Below are positions 16,010-24,770 of a stretch of 64,000 nucleotides of DNA, in pieces. Source of the stretch: Streptomyces sp. A3M-1-3 (GTDB taxonomy: Bacteria > Actinomycetota > Actinomycetes > Streptomycetales > Streptomycetaceae); assembly GCF_024213665.1 (NCBI RefSeq), contig NZ_JANAVP010000015.1, forward strand, positions 1 to 64,000. Reading direction: 5' to 3'. The notes beneath the pieces are model-generated. The model was not told the origin of the DNA and ran no database searches. It saw nothing but the letters and a program-made list of their open reading frames with translations. Every line of letters starts with the position of its first letter. Position 1 is the stretch's first letter. Made by a program: the position numbers and the translations under genes.

Positions 16010-18205
16010 ATGTCCGGTGTGGTGGTCCGTTCCGTCGCCGCGGGGCGGGTACGGCTGAGGGTGCCCTGGCTCCAGGCCCGGCCCGGCTGCGCCGGCCTGG
16101 TCGACGAACGGCTGATGGACGTCCCCGGCTTCCGTGCCCTGCGGATCTTCCCGCGCACCGGGAGCGTGATCATCTGGGTCGCGCCGGACCACCTGGACGC
16201 GGACCGGCTGGTTGCCGCGCTGGACGAGGCACCACCGCCCTCCCTCCCGGCCAGGCCCAGCCGGTCGACGCCCGACTCCTCCACCGGCGAGATCGCCCGG
16301 CTCGTCGTCGGTGGCGCGGTGCTCGCCGTTGTGGCGCTGCGGCGGCTGGTTCTGCGCCGTAAGCCGTGGGTCGCGGCCGGGCCGTCCGGCTTCCTGGGCG
16401 CCGCGACCGTCTTCAGTGGCCTGCCCTTCTTCCGCGGCGCCTTCCACACCCTCGTCGGCCGAAGGCGCCCGGGCACGGACACCCTGGTCACCGCTGCGAC
16501 CGTCATCTCCCTGCTGCTGCGCGAGAACGTGGTGGCGCTGACCGTCCTGTGGCTGCTCAACATCGGCGAGTTCCTCCAGACGCTCACCCTGCGCCGGACC
16601 CGCCGTGCCATCGAGGAACTGCTCACCATCGGCGAGGAGCGGGCCTGGCTGGTGCGCGACGGCGTCGAGACCGAGGTCGCGCTCGACGAGGTCGAGCCCT
16701 CGGACGAGGTCGCCGTGTACGAGCACCACCGGATCCCCGTCGACGGTGTGGTGGTGGGCAGCGAGGGCCTCGTGGACCAGGCGGCGATCACCGGCGAAGC
16801 GCTCCCGGTGTACGTACGTGAGGGCTCCGAGGTCTTCGCCGGCACGATCGTCACCAACGGCTCGGTGATCATCCGCGCCACCTCGGTCGGACGGGACACC
16901 ACCGTCGGCCGGATCATCAGCCGGGTCGAGGAGGCACAGGGCGACCGGGCTCCGATCCAGACCGTCGCGACCCGCTTCACCAGCCGGTTCGTCCCCATCT
17001 CCTTCGCCCTGGCTGCGGGCACCTACCTGCTCACCCGGGACGCGCGCCGGGCCATGACCATGCTGCTGATCGCCTGCCCGTGCGCCGCCGGACTCGCCAC
17101 TCCGACCGCCATCAGCGCGGCCATCGGCAACGGCGCCCGCCGCGGCACCCTCATCAAGGGGGGCACCCACCTGGAAGGCGTCGGCCGGGTCACCGCGGTC
17201 GTGTTCGACAAGACCGGCACCCTCACCCTCGGCCGGCCCCTGGTCACCAGTGTGGTCACCTTCCACGGCGACTTCACCGCGGACCAGGTCCTCAGCCTGG
17301 CCGCGTCCGGTGAGCTGCACGCCCGCCATCCGCTGGCCGAGGCGATTGTCCGCCGTACGGAGGAACAGCACCTGCACATCCCCATCCACCAGGCCTGCGA
17401 GGTCGTGCTCGGCATGGGCATGCGCGCCGAACTGGACGGCACCCGCCTGCTGGTCGGCAGCCCGGCGCTGCTGCGCCGGCACGGCATGGAGCTGCCCGAC
17501 CATGCCCAGCAGTGGACGCAGCACCTGCGCGACCAGGGCGAGACCGTCATCTGCCTGGCCCACGACGACGATCTGATCGGCATGCTCGGCCTGTCGGACG
17601 CGATCCGCGGCGGAGCCGACACGGTCGTGCGACAGCTGCGGAACCTCGGCGTCACGCGGATCATCCTGCTCACCGGCGACTCGCCGGAGACCGCGCAGAC
17701 CGTCGCCGACACCCTCGGCATCAGCGAAGTCCACGCCCACGCCCTGCCGGAGGCGAAGCTCCAGCTGATCCGCGACCTGCGGGCAGAGGGCCATCTCGTC
17801 GCCATGGTCGGCGACGGCACCAATGACGCGCCCGCTCTCGCGCTGGCGGACGTCGGCATCGCGATGGGCGCCCACTCCTCGCACGTCGCACTGGAGACGG
17901 CCGACATCGCGCTGGCGGGCAACGACCTCCAGCAGGTCGCCGCCGTCGTCGAACTCAGCCGCCACACCCTGCGGGTCGTACGGCAGAACTACGGCCTGGC
18001 CATCGGTGTCAACCTCCTCGGCCTGCTCGCCAGCGCCGGCGGCTCCCTCAACCCGGTGTTCGCAGCTCTCCTGCACAACACGAGCAGCATCGCGGTCGTC
18101 GGCAACTCGGCGAGGCTCGTCAACCACACGCCGCGCCTGCCGAGCCCCGGCGCCACCGGCCCGGCCCTGTACGCGGCCCCGCTCGAAGACCGCCGGGTGC
18201 GCTGA
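16010..18205 (+). CDS. CtpC-like heavy-metal P-type ATPase
   Basis: This is a complete 731-residue P1B ATPase. The N-terminal 90 residues form a degenerate metal-binding-like domain without a CxxC pair. The actuator loop has ITGEALPV (TGEA rather than TGES), the transport site is CPCAAGLATP, and the phosphorylation site is DKTGTLT. The P1B-specific HP dipeptide is in HARHPLAEAI, and the hinge is MVGDGTNDAPAL. It pumps a transition metal, most likely Zn(II) by analogy with the PacL1-CtpC pair, out of the cytosol. The DUF1490 gene directly upstream supports this subgroup. It is not a Cu-type CPC protein by context, but metal specificity needs testing. Confidence 0.92.
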   Translation: MSGVVVRSVAAGRVRLRVPWLQARPGCAGLVDERLMDVPGFRALRIFPRTGSVIIWVAPDHLDADRLVAALDEAPPPSLPARPSRSTPDSSTGEIARLVVGGAVLAVVALRRLVLRRKPWVAAGPSGFLGAATVFSGLPFFRGAFHTLVGRRRPGTDTLVTAATVISLLLRENVVALTVLWLLNIGEFLQTLTLRRTRRAIEELLTIGEERAWLVRDGVETEVALDEVEPSDEVAVYEHHRIPVDGVVVGSEGLVDQAAITGEALPVYVREGSEVFAGTIVTNGSVIIRATSVGRDTTVGRIISRVEEAQGDRAPIQTVATRFTSRFVPISFALAAGTYLLTRDARRAMTMLLIACPCAAGLATPTAISAAIGNGARRGTLIKGGTHLEGVGRVTAVVFDKTGTLTLGRPLVTSVVTFHGDFTADQVLSLAASGELHARHPLAEAIVRRTEEQHLHIPIHQACEVVLGMGMRAELDGTRLLVGSPALLRRHGMELPDHAQQWTQHLRDQGETVICLAHDDDLIGMLGLSDAIRGGADTVVRQLRNLGVTRIILLTGDSPETAQTVADTLGISEVHAHALPEAKLQLIRDLRAEGHLVAMVGDGTNDAPALALADVGIAMGAHSSHVALETADIALAGNDLQQVAAVVELSRHTLRVVRQNYGLAIGVNLLGLLASAGGSLNPVFAALLHNTSSIAVVGNSARLVNHTPRLPSPGATGPALYAAPLEDRRVR

Positions 18206-18356
18206 TCTCCTCGCTCACTCTCGCACTGCGGTGTACCTCGCCGGTGGGCCGAACGAGCGACGGACGGCGGCGTCGTCGCCCGGAACGCGGCTGCGGCGGC
18301 GGGGAGATGAGGATGCTGATCCGATCGTCCCCGACGACCCCACGAAAGGTTCCGCC

Positions 18357-18632
18357 ATGCTGGAGCGCGCCCGGCGCCGGAAGCGCACTGAGATCACCTT
18401 CATCCTCCCCGCCGAACAGCCCTGCGGTCACGTCAGCGTCGTCGGCGACTTCAACGACTGGCAGCCCGGCACCCACCCGTTCGTCGTACGCGGTGACGGC
18501 ACCCGCGCAGTGACGATCGCCCTCCCCAGCGAGCGGCGGTACGGGTTCCGCTATCTCGCCCACGGCGACTACTGGTTCGACGAGGAACAGGCCGACGGCC
18601 ACGACGGCCGCAACAGCATCGTGCACACCTGA
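18357..18632 (+). CDS. Single-domain CBM48 protein, paralogue
   Basis: This 91-residue protein differs from the product of 13431-13706 at only about a fifth of positions. It keeps GHVSVVGDFNDWQPG, FRYLAHGDYWF and the identical end VVHT/IVHT. It is therefore a second stand-alone glycogen-binding domain. It follows the P-type ATPase by 150 bases and precedes the EF-hand gene by 31 bases, with which it may be co-transcribed. The ribosome site is AAAGG. The role is unknown. Confidence 0.85.
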   Translation: MLERARRRKRTEITFILPAEQPCGHVSVVGDFNDWQPGTHPFVVRGDGTRAVTIALPSERRYGFRYLAHGDYWFDEEQADGHDGRNSIVHT

Positions 18633-18663
18633 CCGGCCTCATCAACGAAGGGACGCAACTCAC

Positions 18664-19185
18664 ATGGGCTTGAGGGAGTATCAGGAGAGGATCGCATCCC
18701 GGTTCGCCGCGTTCGACCGCGACCGCGACGGAGCGGTGAGCGTGCACGACTTCCGGGAGATGGCCGGCGTCATCCTCGCCGAATTCGGCGAATCGGAGCA
18801 CACGGCAAGCGGCAGGGCCCTCGTCGACGGGGCGGAGCGCTTCTGGCAGGGGCTGGCCGATGCCGCGGATGTCGACCGGGACGGGCGCCTCACCGAGGAG
18901 GAGTTCGTCCGGGCCGCGACCGCCAGTCTGCTCGACAACCCGGAAGGCTTCGCCTACATCGTCCTGCCCTGGGTCGAGGCGTCCATCACCATCGCCGACA
19001 CCGATGGTGACGGCGAGCTGACCCCGGCCGAGTGGCGGCGGATGCTCCGCGCCATGAACGCACACGGAGTGCCCGCCCATGCGACCGGCCCCACCCTGAC
19101 CATCGCCGAGGTGATGGCCTCCGCCGTGGCCTACTACACGTCCGACCGGCCAATGCCCCAGGCTATCGTGAGGACCTCTCACTGA
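18664..19185 (+). CDS. EF-hand calcium-binding protein
   Basis: The 173-residue protein has three canonical EF-hand loops: DRDRDGAVSVHDF near residue 19, DVDRDGRLTEEEF near 69 and DTDGDGELTPAEW near 112. A fourth, degenerate hand probably lies before the C-terminus (TLTIAEVMASAVAYY). This is the calerythrin/CabB-like type found in actinomycetes, acting as a calcium buffer or sensor in the cytosol. It has no signal peptide. It may share a transcript with the CBM48 gene before it. The stop is 14 bases from the next start. Confidence 0.92.
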   Translation: MGLREYQERIASRFAAFDRDRDGAVSVHDFREMAGVILAEFGESEHTASGRALVDGAERFWQGLADAADVDRDGRLTEEEFVRAATASLLDNPEGFAYIVLPWVEASITIADTDGDGELTPAEWRRMLRAMNAHGVPAHATGPTLTIAEVMASAVAYYTSDRPMPQAIVRTSH

Positions 19186-19199
19186 CGACCGGAGCTGAA

Positions 19200-20240
19200 G
19201 TGAACAACCCGGAAGGACTGGTGGAAGCCCCAAGGGTTGACACCGCTCGGCCGCCGACGAGCGACGCCACCCGTCGCCCTGCCCCCGCGCGGCTTGTCGT
19301 CGCGGGCGCGTTCACGGTTCTCCTGCTCGGTACGCTCGGCTGGGTCACCGGAGCCGTGACCTGGCTATGGCACCCCGGTTTCCTGGCGTGGCAGACGATC
19401 TGTGTGGCGATCACCGTTCAGGCGCTGCCGTTCCTTCTGCTGGGCACGCTCATCTCGGGGGCCGTCAACGCGTTCGTACCGGCGCATGTGTTCAGCAAGG
19501 CCCTGCCGCGCAACCCCGCGCTCGCCGTGCCGGTGGCGAGCGCGGCGGGGATCGTACTGCCGGGCTGCGAGTGCGCCTCGGTCCCGGTCGCCGGGAGTCT
19601 GATCAGGCGTGGTGTCACACCCGCTGCCGCGTTCGCGTTCCTTCTCTCCGCGCCCGCCGTCAACCCGATCGTGCTCGCCTCCACCGCCGTGGCCTTCCCC
19701 GGCAGCCCGGAGATGGTCGCCGCCCGGCTCCTCGCGTCGCTCGCCACCTCCGCCGCCATGGGCTGGCTCTGGCTGAAGCTCGGGCGTGCGGAGTGGCTCC
19801 GGATGCCGGCGCGGCACACCGGCCACCAGGCCGGCCGTAGCCGGTGGGAGGAGTTCCGGCTGGGCTTTCAGCACGACTTCCTGCACGCGGGCGGGTTCCT
19901 GGTGGTCGGCGCCATGGCGGCGGCCACCTTCAATGTCACCGTGCCACGCTCGGTGCTGGACACCTTCTCCGGCTCGCCCTGGATGTCCGTGCTCTTCCTC
20001 GCCGTCCTCGCCGTCGTGCTTGCGATCTGCTCGGAGGCGGACGCGTTCGTCGCCGCATCGCTGACCGGCTTCTCACCCACGGCCCGGCTGGCGTTCATGG
20101 TGGTCGGGCCGATGGTCGACCTCAAGCTGATCGCCCTGCAGGCCGGCACCTTCGGCCGGTCGTTCGCCCTGCGCTTCTCGACGGCGACCGCCGTGGTGGC
20201 CGTCGCGTGCAGCGCCCTGGCCGGGTGGTGGCTGCTGTGA
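19200..20240 (+). CDS. Permease, UPF0718/DUF318 family
   Basis: The 346-residue integral membrane protein has about eight hydrophobic segments. It has the family motif LPGCECASVPVAGSLIRRG in the first half and a repeated CSEADAFVAASL motif in the second, showing the internal two-fold repeat of this family. Cysteine and acidic residues in both motifs suggest a metal or sulfur-linked substrate. The GTG at 19200 is chosen for its upstream CGGAG site. It overlaps the next gene by GTGA, forming the usual permease-TIGR03943 pair. Substrate is unknown; zinc or another metal is suspected. Confidence 0.85.
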   Translation: MNNPEGLVEAPRVDTARPPTSDATRRPAPARLVVAGAFTVLLLGTLGWVTGAVTWLWHPGFLAWQTICVAITVQALPFLLLGTLISGAVNAFVPAHVFSKALPRNPALAVPVASAAGIVLPGCECASVPVAGSLIRRGVTPAAAFAFLLSAPAVNPIVLASTAVAFPGSPEMVAARLLASLATSAAMGWLWLKLGRAEWLRMPARHTGHQAGRSRWEEFRLGFQHDFLHAGGFLVVGAMAAATFNVTVPRSVLDTFSGSPWMSVLFLAVLAVVLAICSEADAFVAASLTGFSPTARLAFMVVGPMVDLKLIALQAGTFGRSFALRFSTATAVVAVACSALAGWWLL

Positions 20241-21025
20241 AACGCCACCTGCAGTCCGTGCTGCTACTGCTGACCGGGGCCGGAGTCCTGCGGGTCTCGC
20301 TGTTCAGCGACATCAGCCTGCGTTATGTGAAGGAAGGACTGCAGCCCTTCCTCATCGTCGCCGGTTCCGTCCTGGTCGGCCTGGGACTGGTCGCCGCGTG
20401 GCGCGACGGCGTCCCGTTCGCCCGCATGGACCACCTCGACGACGAGCAAGACGACCACGACGACCACGACGACCACCAGCGTGACGGCGGCTCGTCGCAC
20501 CCGCACGGCCACGACCACACCCACGGCCCCCGCGTCGCCTGGCTGTTGCTCCCGCCGGCGCTCGCGCTGCTGTTCTTCGCGCCGCCGGCTCTGGGCTCGT
20601 ACACCGCCGCACGTGACAGCCCCAAGATCGTCGAGAAGTACGCACGCTTCGAGCCGCTGCCCGCCCAGGGCCCGGTCCCGCTGTCGCTGTCGGAGTTCAC
20701 CGCCCGGGCCCAGCAGGACGAGGAGCAGAGCCTCAAGGGCCGCACCGTGATCACGGAGGGGTTCGTCACCCCCGGCAAGAACGGCACCTGGAATCTGACC
20801 CGGCTGCTGGTGTCCTGCTGCGCCGCCGACTCGCAGTCCCTGACGATCAGGATGTACGGAGTCCGGGCGCCGGACGCCGACACCTGGGTACGGGTGACTG
20901 GCACTTGGCACCCGGGCGGCACCCTGGGCACCGCCTCCGCGGCCGTCGCCCTCGACGTGACTGCCCTTCAGCGGATCCCGCAGCCGGCGATCCCCTACCG
21001 GGACGCGGTTCCGGCCGCCGGCTGA
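20237..21025 (+). CDS. TIGR03943-type membrane subunit with His-rich loop
   Basis: The 262-residue protein has two N-terminal membrane helices, then a cytosolic or periplasmic loop very rich in Asp and His (DDHDDHDDH, then SHPHGHDHTHG). A third helix (VAWLLLPPALALLFFAPPAL) follows, and a C-terminal soluble domain with the conserved VSCCAADSQ motif. Proteins of this type accompany UPF0718 permeases. The His-rich loop is an obvious metal-binding element. Its start overlaps the permease stop (GTGA). The last 31 bases overlap the convergent DUF6629-like gene. Confidence 0.85.
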   Translation: MKRHLQSVLLLLTGAGVLRVSLFSDISLRYVKEGLQPFLIVAGSVLVGLGLVAAWRDGVPFARMDHLDDEQDDHDDHDDHQRDGGSSHPHGHDHTHGPRVAWLLLPPALALLFFAPPALGSYTAARDSPKIVEKYARFEPLPAQGPVPLSLSEFTARAQQDEEQSLKGRTVITEGFVTPGKNGTWNLTRLLVSCCAADSQSLTIRMYGVRAPDADTWVRVTGTWHPGGTLGTASAAVALDVTALQRIPQPAIPYRDAVPAAG

Positions 21026-21657
21026 ACCGGCCCCGGCGGCCCGCCGCCGGCCGGGCGGCGGTGTACCCAGGCGAGCATGACGACGGAGGCCACCGCGGCG
21101 AAGGCGCACCAGGTGGAGACGAACTCCAGCCGCCACAGCAGCGCGCAGATCACCGCGCCGGCCCCGACCAGGGCGCCGAGCAGCCGTAGCAGCGGATCTC
21201 CGCCGAGCAGCAGTGAGCCGACGGTGGCGAGCAGATAGCCGGCAATCAGCAGCGGCGAGGCGGGCAGGTCGAGGACATAGCCGAGCGTGTGTCCGCGCAC
21301 CTCGGCCGTCACGGGCCGGGTGGCGAGGCTGTACGAGAGGGCTGCGGCGGTGGCGAGGCCCGCGGCCGAGGTGCCCGCCGGCCGGAGCCGGGCGCGCGGC
21401 GGTGCGGCGAGCAGCACGCCGAGCGGCACCCACAGCGCCAGCACGGGCAGGGCGATGACGGCCCAGGCCACGGTGGCCGGACCCGTACCGCCGCCGGAAC
21501 GCCAGACGGACGACTCGATGATCTGGTGGGCGCCCAGAAGCAGCGGCAGCGCGGCGAGCGGCAGATCACGGGCCCGGCGCACTCGGGCTACGCAGGCCAG
21601 ACCGATCGCGGAGATGCCCGCGCCCGCCACGAGGTCGGCCGTAGCGCTCCAGCACAT
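20995..21657 (-). CDS. DUF6629-like membrane protein
   Basis: The 220-residue protein begins MCWSATADLVAGAGISAIG, the characteristic opening of a family of actinobacterial integral membrane proteins with about six helices. Conserved polar positions include GAHQIIESSVW. No enzymatic motif is present. It overlaps the 3' end of the TIGR03943 gene tail-to-tail by 31 bases. Function is unknown. Confidence 0.75.
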   Translation of the reverse strand: MCWSATADLVAGAGISAIGLACVARVRRARDLPLAALPLLLGAHQIIESSVWRSGGGTGPATVAWAVIALPVLALWVPLGVLLAAPPRARLRPAGTSAAGLATAAALSYSLATRPVTAEVRGHTLGYVLDLPASPLLIAGYLLATVGSLLLGGDPLLRLLGALVGAGAVICALLWRLEFVSTWCAFAAVASVVMLAWVHRRPAGGGPPGPVQPAAGTASR

Positions 21658-21782
21658 GAGGTCACCCGGAGTTCTCCGAGAATAGTGGCGAATCGATGCA
21701 TACCGCGTGCAACCGTATGTGGTCCGCAGATGTCTCCCCTGGTGACACCAGTGTCCCCGTACCAGGAGAAATGGGGGACGTC

Positions 21783-22313
21783 ATGCTTCATCGTCAGCGC
21801 CTCGCGGCCGTCGCCGCCGGCATCCTCCTCACCGCCGGGGTGGGCGCCACGCTTCCCGCCTCCGCTTCAACACAGTCCCGGGCGCCGCAGCAGGCCCCCG
21901 CAACCGCTCTCGTGGTCAACGCCCGATGGGGCGGCCACTCCACCTTCGACCGGCTCGTCATCGATGTCCGGGGCACGATGCCCCCGGTCAGCGTGAAGCC
22001 TGTCAAGGAACTGCGCTACGACGGGTCCGGGAAGAAGGTCCCGCTCGCCGGGAAGTACTTCCTGGAGATCAAGCTCTCCCCCGCCGCGGCACACAACGAA
22101 GCCGGCAAGTCGGTCTACAAGGGACCCCGGCTGCTGAAGATCTATCTGCCCAAGCTCAAGGGCATCGCCCTGACCGGCGACTTCGAAGGAGTGGTCACGT
22201 TCGGGGCGGCATTCCACACCAAGCCTGTCTACAAGTCCTACAAGCTCCACTCACCGGAACGCCTCGTCCTCGACATCAAGCACACCCCTCCGGCCGGCTG
22301 CTCCGCACGCTGA
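21783..22313 (+). CDS. Secreted AMIN-like domain protein
   Basis: The 176-residue precursor has a typical signal peptide (MLHRQRLAAVAAGILLTAGV, cleavage likely after ASA near residue 29). An AMIN-like beta domain follows (VVNARWGGHSTFDRLVIDVRG, FEGVVTFGAAFHTKPVYKSY, RLVLDIKH). AMIN-like domains in Streptomyces lipoproteins and secreted proteins are thought to bind cell-wall glycans, but here no lipobox cysteine is seen. An in-frame ATG follows a GGGGGA run that can act as the ribosome site. It is monocistronic and divergent from the DUF6629-like gene. Confidence 0.8.
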   Translation: MLHRQRLAAVAAGILLTAGVGATLPASASTQSRAPQQAPATALVVNARWGGHSTFDRLVIDVRGTMPPVSVKPVKELRYDGSGKKVPLAGKYFLEIKLSPAAAHNEAGKSVYKGPRLLKIYLPKLKGIALTGDFEGVVTFGAAFHTKPVYKSYKLHSPERLVLDIKHTPPAGCSAR

Positions 22314-22402
22314 CCACCGCTCGAGGTACACCGGTCCCCCTGTCGCGTCCGGGCCACAGCCTGCTTACGCTGGTGCCCTGCCAGGGGGGCTGGAGGTCTG
22401 TG

Positions 22403-23377
22403 ATGCCACGCCCCGTGTGGAAGGGGGCCATCAGCTTCGGGCTGGTGACCATCCCCATCTCCGTACAGCCGGCCACCGAGAACAAGTCGATCGCGTTCCG
22501 GCAGTACCACCTGGAGGACATGGGCCGGATCCGTACCCGGAAGGTGTGCGAGACCGAGGGCAAGGCCGTCCCGAACGAGGAGATCGGCCGCGGGTACGAG
22601 CTGTCGACCGGCGACACGATCCAGATCACGGACGAAGAGCTGGACTCCATGCCGCTGCCGACGGCGAAGGCCATCGAGATCGTCGGGTTCGTACCGGCCG
22701 AGTCGATCGACCCGGTCCGCATCGGGGAGAGCTACTACCTCGCCGCCGACGGGGCTGTGGCGGCCAAGCCGTACACGCTGCTGCGTAAGGCGCTGGAGCG
22801 GTCCAGCAAGGTCGCGGTCGCCAAGTTCGCCTGGCACAACCGTGAGCGTCTCGGGCTGTTGCGGATCAAGGAGAAGGCGCTGGTCCTGCACGCCATGCAC
22901 TGGCCGGACGAGATCCGCGATCCGTCCGCCATCGCCACCCCCGAACCGATGGACGTCCCGGACGAGGAACTGGACGCCGCCGAAGATCTGATGGACGCGT
23001 ACGGCAAGGTCAGGATGGACGACCTGCACGACGAGTACCGGGCCGCCCTGGAGAGGGTCATCGAAGCCAAGGCCGCCGGGAAGCAGCCTCCGCAGCCCGA
23101 GACCGCGGCCGAACCCGCCGGGCAGGTCGTCGACCTCATGGCCGCCCTGCAGCAGTCCGTACGGTCGGCGCGCGAGTCGCGGGGTGAGGACGCCACCGTG
23201 CACGACATGCCGGCCCGGAAGCGGGCCACGAAGAAGGCAACGTCCAAGACGACGGCCAAGGCGACCGGCAAGACGACGGCCAGGAAGGCTCCCGCACAAC
23301 AGGTCGAGGCGAAGAAGACCGCCGCCCGGAAGACCGCGGCGAAGAAGACGGCCACCCGGAAGCCGAAGACCGCGTAA
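22403..23377 (+). CDS. ku: Ku protein, bacterial NHEJ
   Basis: The 324-residue protein starts MPRPVWKGAISFGLVTIPIS, the invariant opening of bacterial Ku. It carries the ring-forming core through DLMDAYGKVRMDDLHDEYR. The C-terminal 60 residues are Lys/Ala/Thr-rich repeats (KKTAARKTAAKKTATRK), an extended basic tail typical of actinobacterial Ku and used for DNA threading and end retention. Ku homodimers bind double-strand breaks and recruit LigD. No ligD is in this window; the ligase gene at 43690-45780 is NAD-dependent and 20 kb away. Streptomyces often carry several ku genes. Confidence 0.95.
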   Translation: MPRPVWKGAISFGLVTIPISVQPATENKSIAFRQYHLEDMGRIRTRKVCETEGKAVPNEEIGRGYELSTGDTIQITDEELDSMPLPTAKAIEIVGFVPAESIDPVRIGESYYLAADGAVAAKPYTLLRKALERSSKVAVAKFAWHNRERLGLLRIKEKALVLHAMHWPDEIRDPSAIATPEPMDVPDEELDAAEDLMDAYGKVRMDDLHDEYRAALERVIEAKAAGKQPPQPETAAEPAGQVVDLMAALQQSVRSARESRGEDATVHDMPARKRATKKATSKTTAKATGKTTARKAPAQQVEAKKTAARKTAAKKTATRKPKTA

Positions 23378-23471
23378 GGCCCTCGCCCTCCACGACCGCT
23401 GGTCGTTATGTGCTGGCTTGCTGGTGAACGCCCTGGGCAGGGGCTGGTTACGGGGACACGCGCGACGCCCC

Positions 23472-24042
23472 GTGGAGGATTCGACGTCTACCAGCACACT
23501 CATCGCCATCATCGTCCGTCGCGGTTGTGTTGATCATCATCGCCGTGGCGCTCTCGATGCAGTCGCGCCGACGGCGGCTGCAGGACCACTTCGGACCTGA
23601 GTACGACCGCACGCTCGAGGACGAGGGCAGCCGGCGGGCCGCCGAGCGCGAGCCGCGCGCCCACGAGGAACGCCACGACAAGCTGGAGATCAGGGAACTG
23701 CCGAGCGACGTCCGCCACCGGTACGCCGACGAATGGAGCGGCGTCCAGGAACGCTTCGTGGACCGGCCCGGTGCGGCGGTCGCCGACGCGGACCAGCTGG
23801 TGACCCGGCTCATGCGGGAGCGCGGCTACCCGACCGACGGATACCAGCAGCAGCTGCAGGATCTCTCGGTGGAGCACGGGCGCACGCTGGAGCACTACCG
23901 CGCCGCCCACGACGTCAATGTGCGCAGCAGCGACGGCCAGGCGACCACCGAAGAACTGTGCGGGGCGATGGTGCACTACCGCGCCCTGTTCGAGGAACTT
24001 CTCAGTAACCAAGGCGGCGGGTCACGGGCCGACGGCTCATGA
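23472..24042 (+). CDS. Membrane-anchored hypothetical protein, probable frameshift near start
   Basis: From the GTG at 23472 the sequence reads VEDSTSTSTLIAIIV and then shifts. Removing one C near 23515 gives IIVVAVVLIIIAVALSMQS, one N-terminal membrane helix. Then QSRRRRLQDHFGPEYDRTLE begins a cytosolic part of about 160 residues. As written, translation could still start at the GTG at 23527 inside the helix. The C-terminal domain (RYADEWSGVQERFVDRPGAA ... MVHYRALFEELL) is homologous to the C-terminal domain of the next gene's product. Function is unknown; the two genes are 20 bases apart and probably co-transcribed. Confidence 0.7.
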
Positions 24043-24062
24043 CCCGGACGAGGTGAGACGAC

Positions 24063-24680
24063 ATGCGACGAGATGACATGCGAGAGCCGGGCGACACCGG
24101 CGGACTGCCCGGCGACGGAGGTCTGACCACGGAGAACCTCGCCCATCCGCAGGAGGGCGTGGAGGAAGACCGCGACATACGCGACGAGGACGCGGCACTC
24201 CCGGGCGAACCCGAACCGGCTACCGCCGAGGGCGAGTCGGCCGTCTATCCGGGAGAGGCCACGGCCGACTTGGGGGAGCGGGACGAGCAGGCGGGCGCTC
24301 TCGACACCGCCGGACAGGAGCGGGCAGCCGAAGCGCAGGCCGACGAGCAGGCCGACCAGCAGGCCGACCAGCAGGAGGCGGCCGCGGCGCAGGCCGAACA
24401 GGGAGACCAGGACGAGTCACTCCTGAGTGCCGAGGACGCGACCGGCTACCGGAACGCCTGGGGTGAGATCCAGGGCCGGTTCGTCGACGACCCACGGGAC
24501 GCGGTGCGCTCGGCCGATGCGCTGGTCGCCGAAGTGATGCAGACGCTCGCCCAGTCGTTCTCGTCCCACAAGCAGGGGCTCGAGGGTCAGTGGGACCGCG
24601 GCGAGGAAGTCCCGACGGAAGATCTGCGCCTGGCTCTCCAGCGCTACCGGTCGTTCTTCAACCGGCTGCTCAGCACGTGA
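24063..24680 (+). CDS. Acidic hypothetical protein, paralogous C-terminal domain
   Basis: The 205-residue soluble protein has a disordered acidic, Gln/Ala-rich first half (repeats of EQADQQADQQE). A 75-residue C-terminal helical domain follows (GYRNAWGEIQGRFVDDPRDA ... LALQRYRSFFNRLL). The latter matches the C-terminal domain of the upstream protein in spacing and key residues: W, GRFVDxP, AVxxAD, LV, and a final RxxFxxLL. I do not know the function. A shared partner or self-association is plausible. The ATG follows GACGAGGTGAG. Confidence 0.72.
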   Translation: MRRDDMREPGDTGGLPGDGGLTTENLAHPQEGVEEDRDIRDEDAALPGEPEPATAEGESAVYPGEATADLGERDEQAGALDTAGQERAAEAQADEQADQQADQQEAAAAQAEQGDQDESLLSAEDATGYRNAWGEIQGRFVDDPRDAVRSADALVAEVMQTLAQSFSSHKQGLEGQWDRGEEVPTEDLRLALQRYRSFFNRLLST

Positions 24681-24770
24681 CAGTGGTCAGTGGAGCCAAC
24701 CGCAGAGCGGGAGGGCGGAGCCGGGCCGCTTCAGAGCGCCCATCGCTCCGCCCTCAGGCTGTACGGCAAG

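Noticed and set aside
15458..18127. An 889-codon open frame on the minus strand
   Set aside because: It is the antisense shadow of the HemK-like, DUF1490 and P-type ATPase genes, common in very GC-rich DNA.
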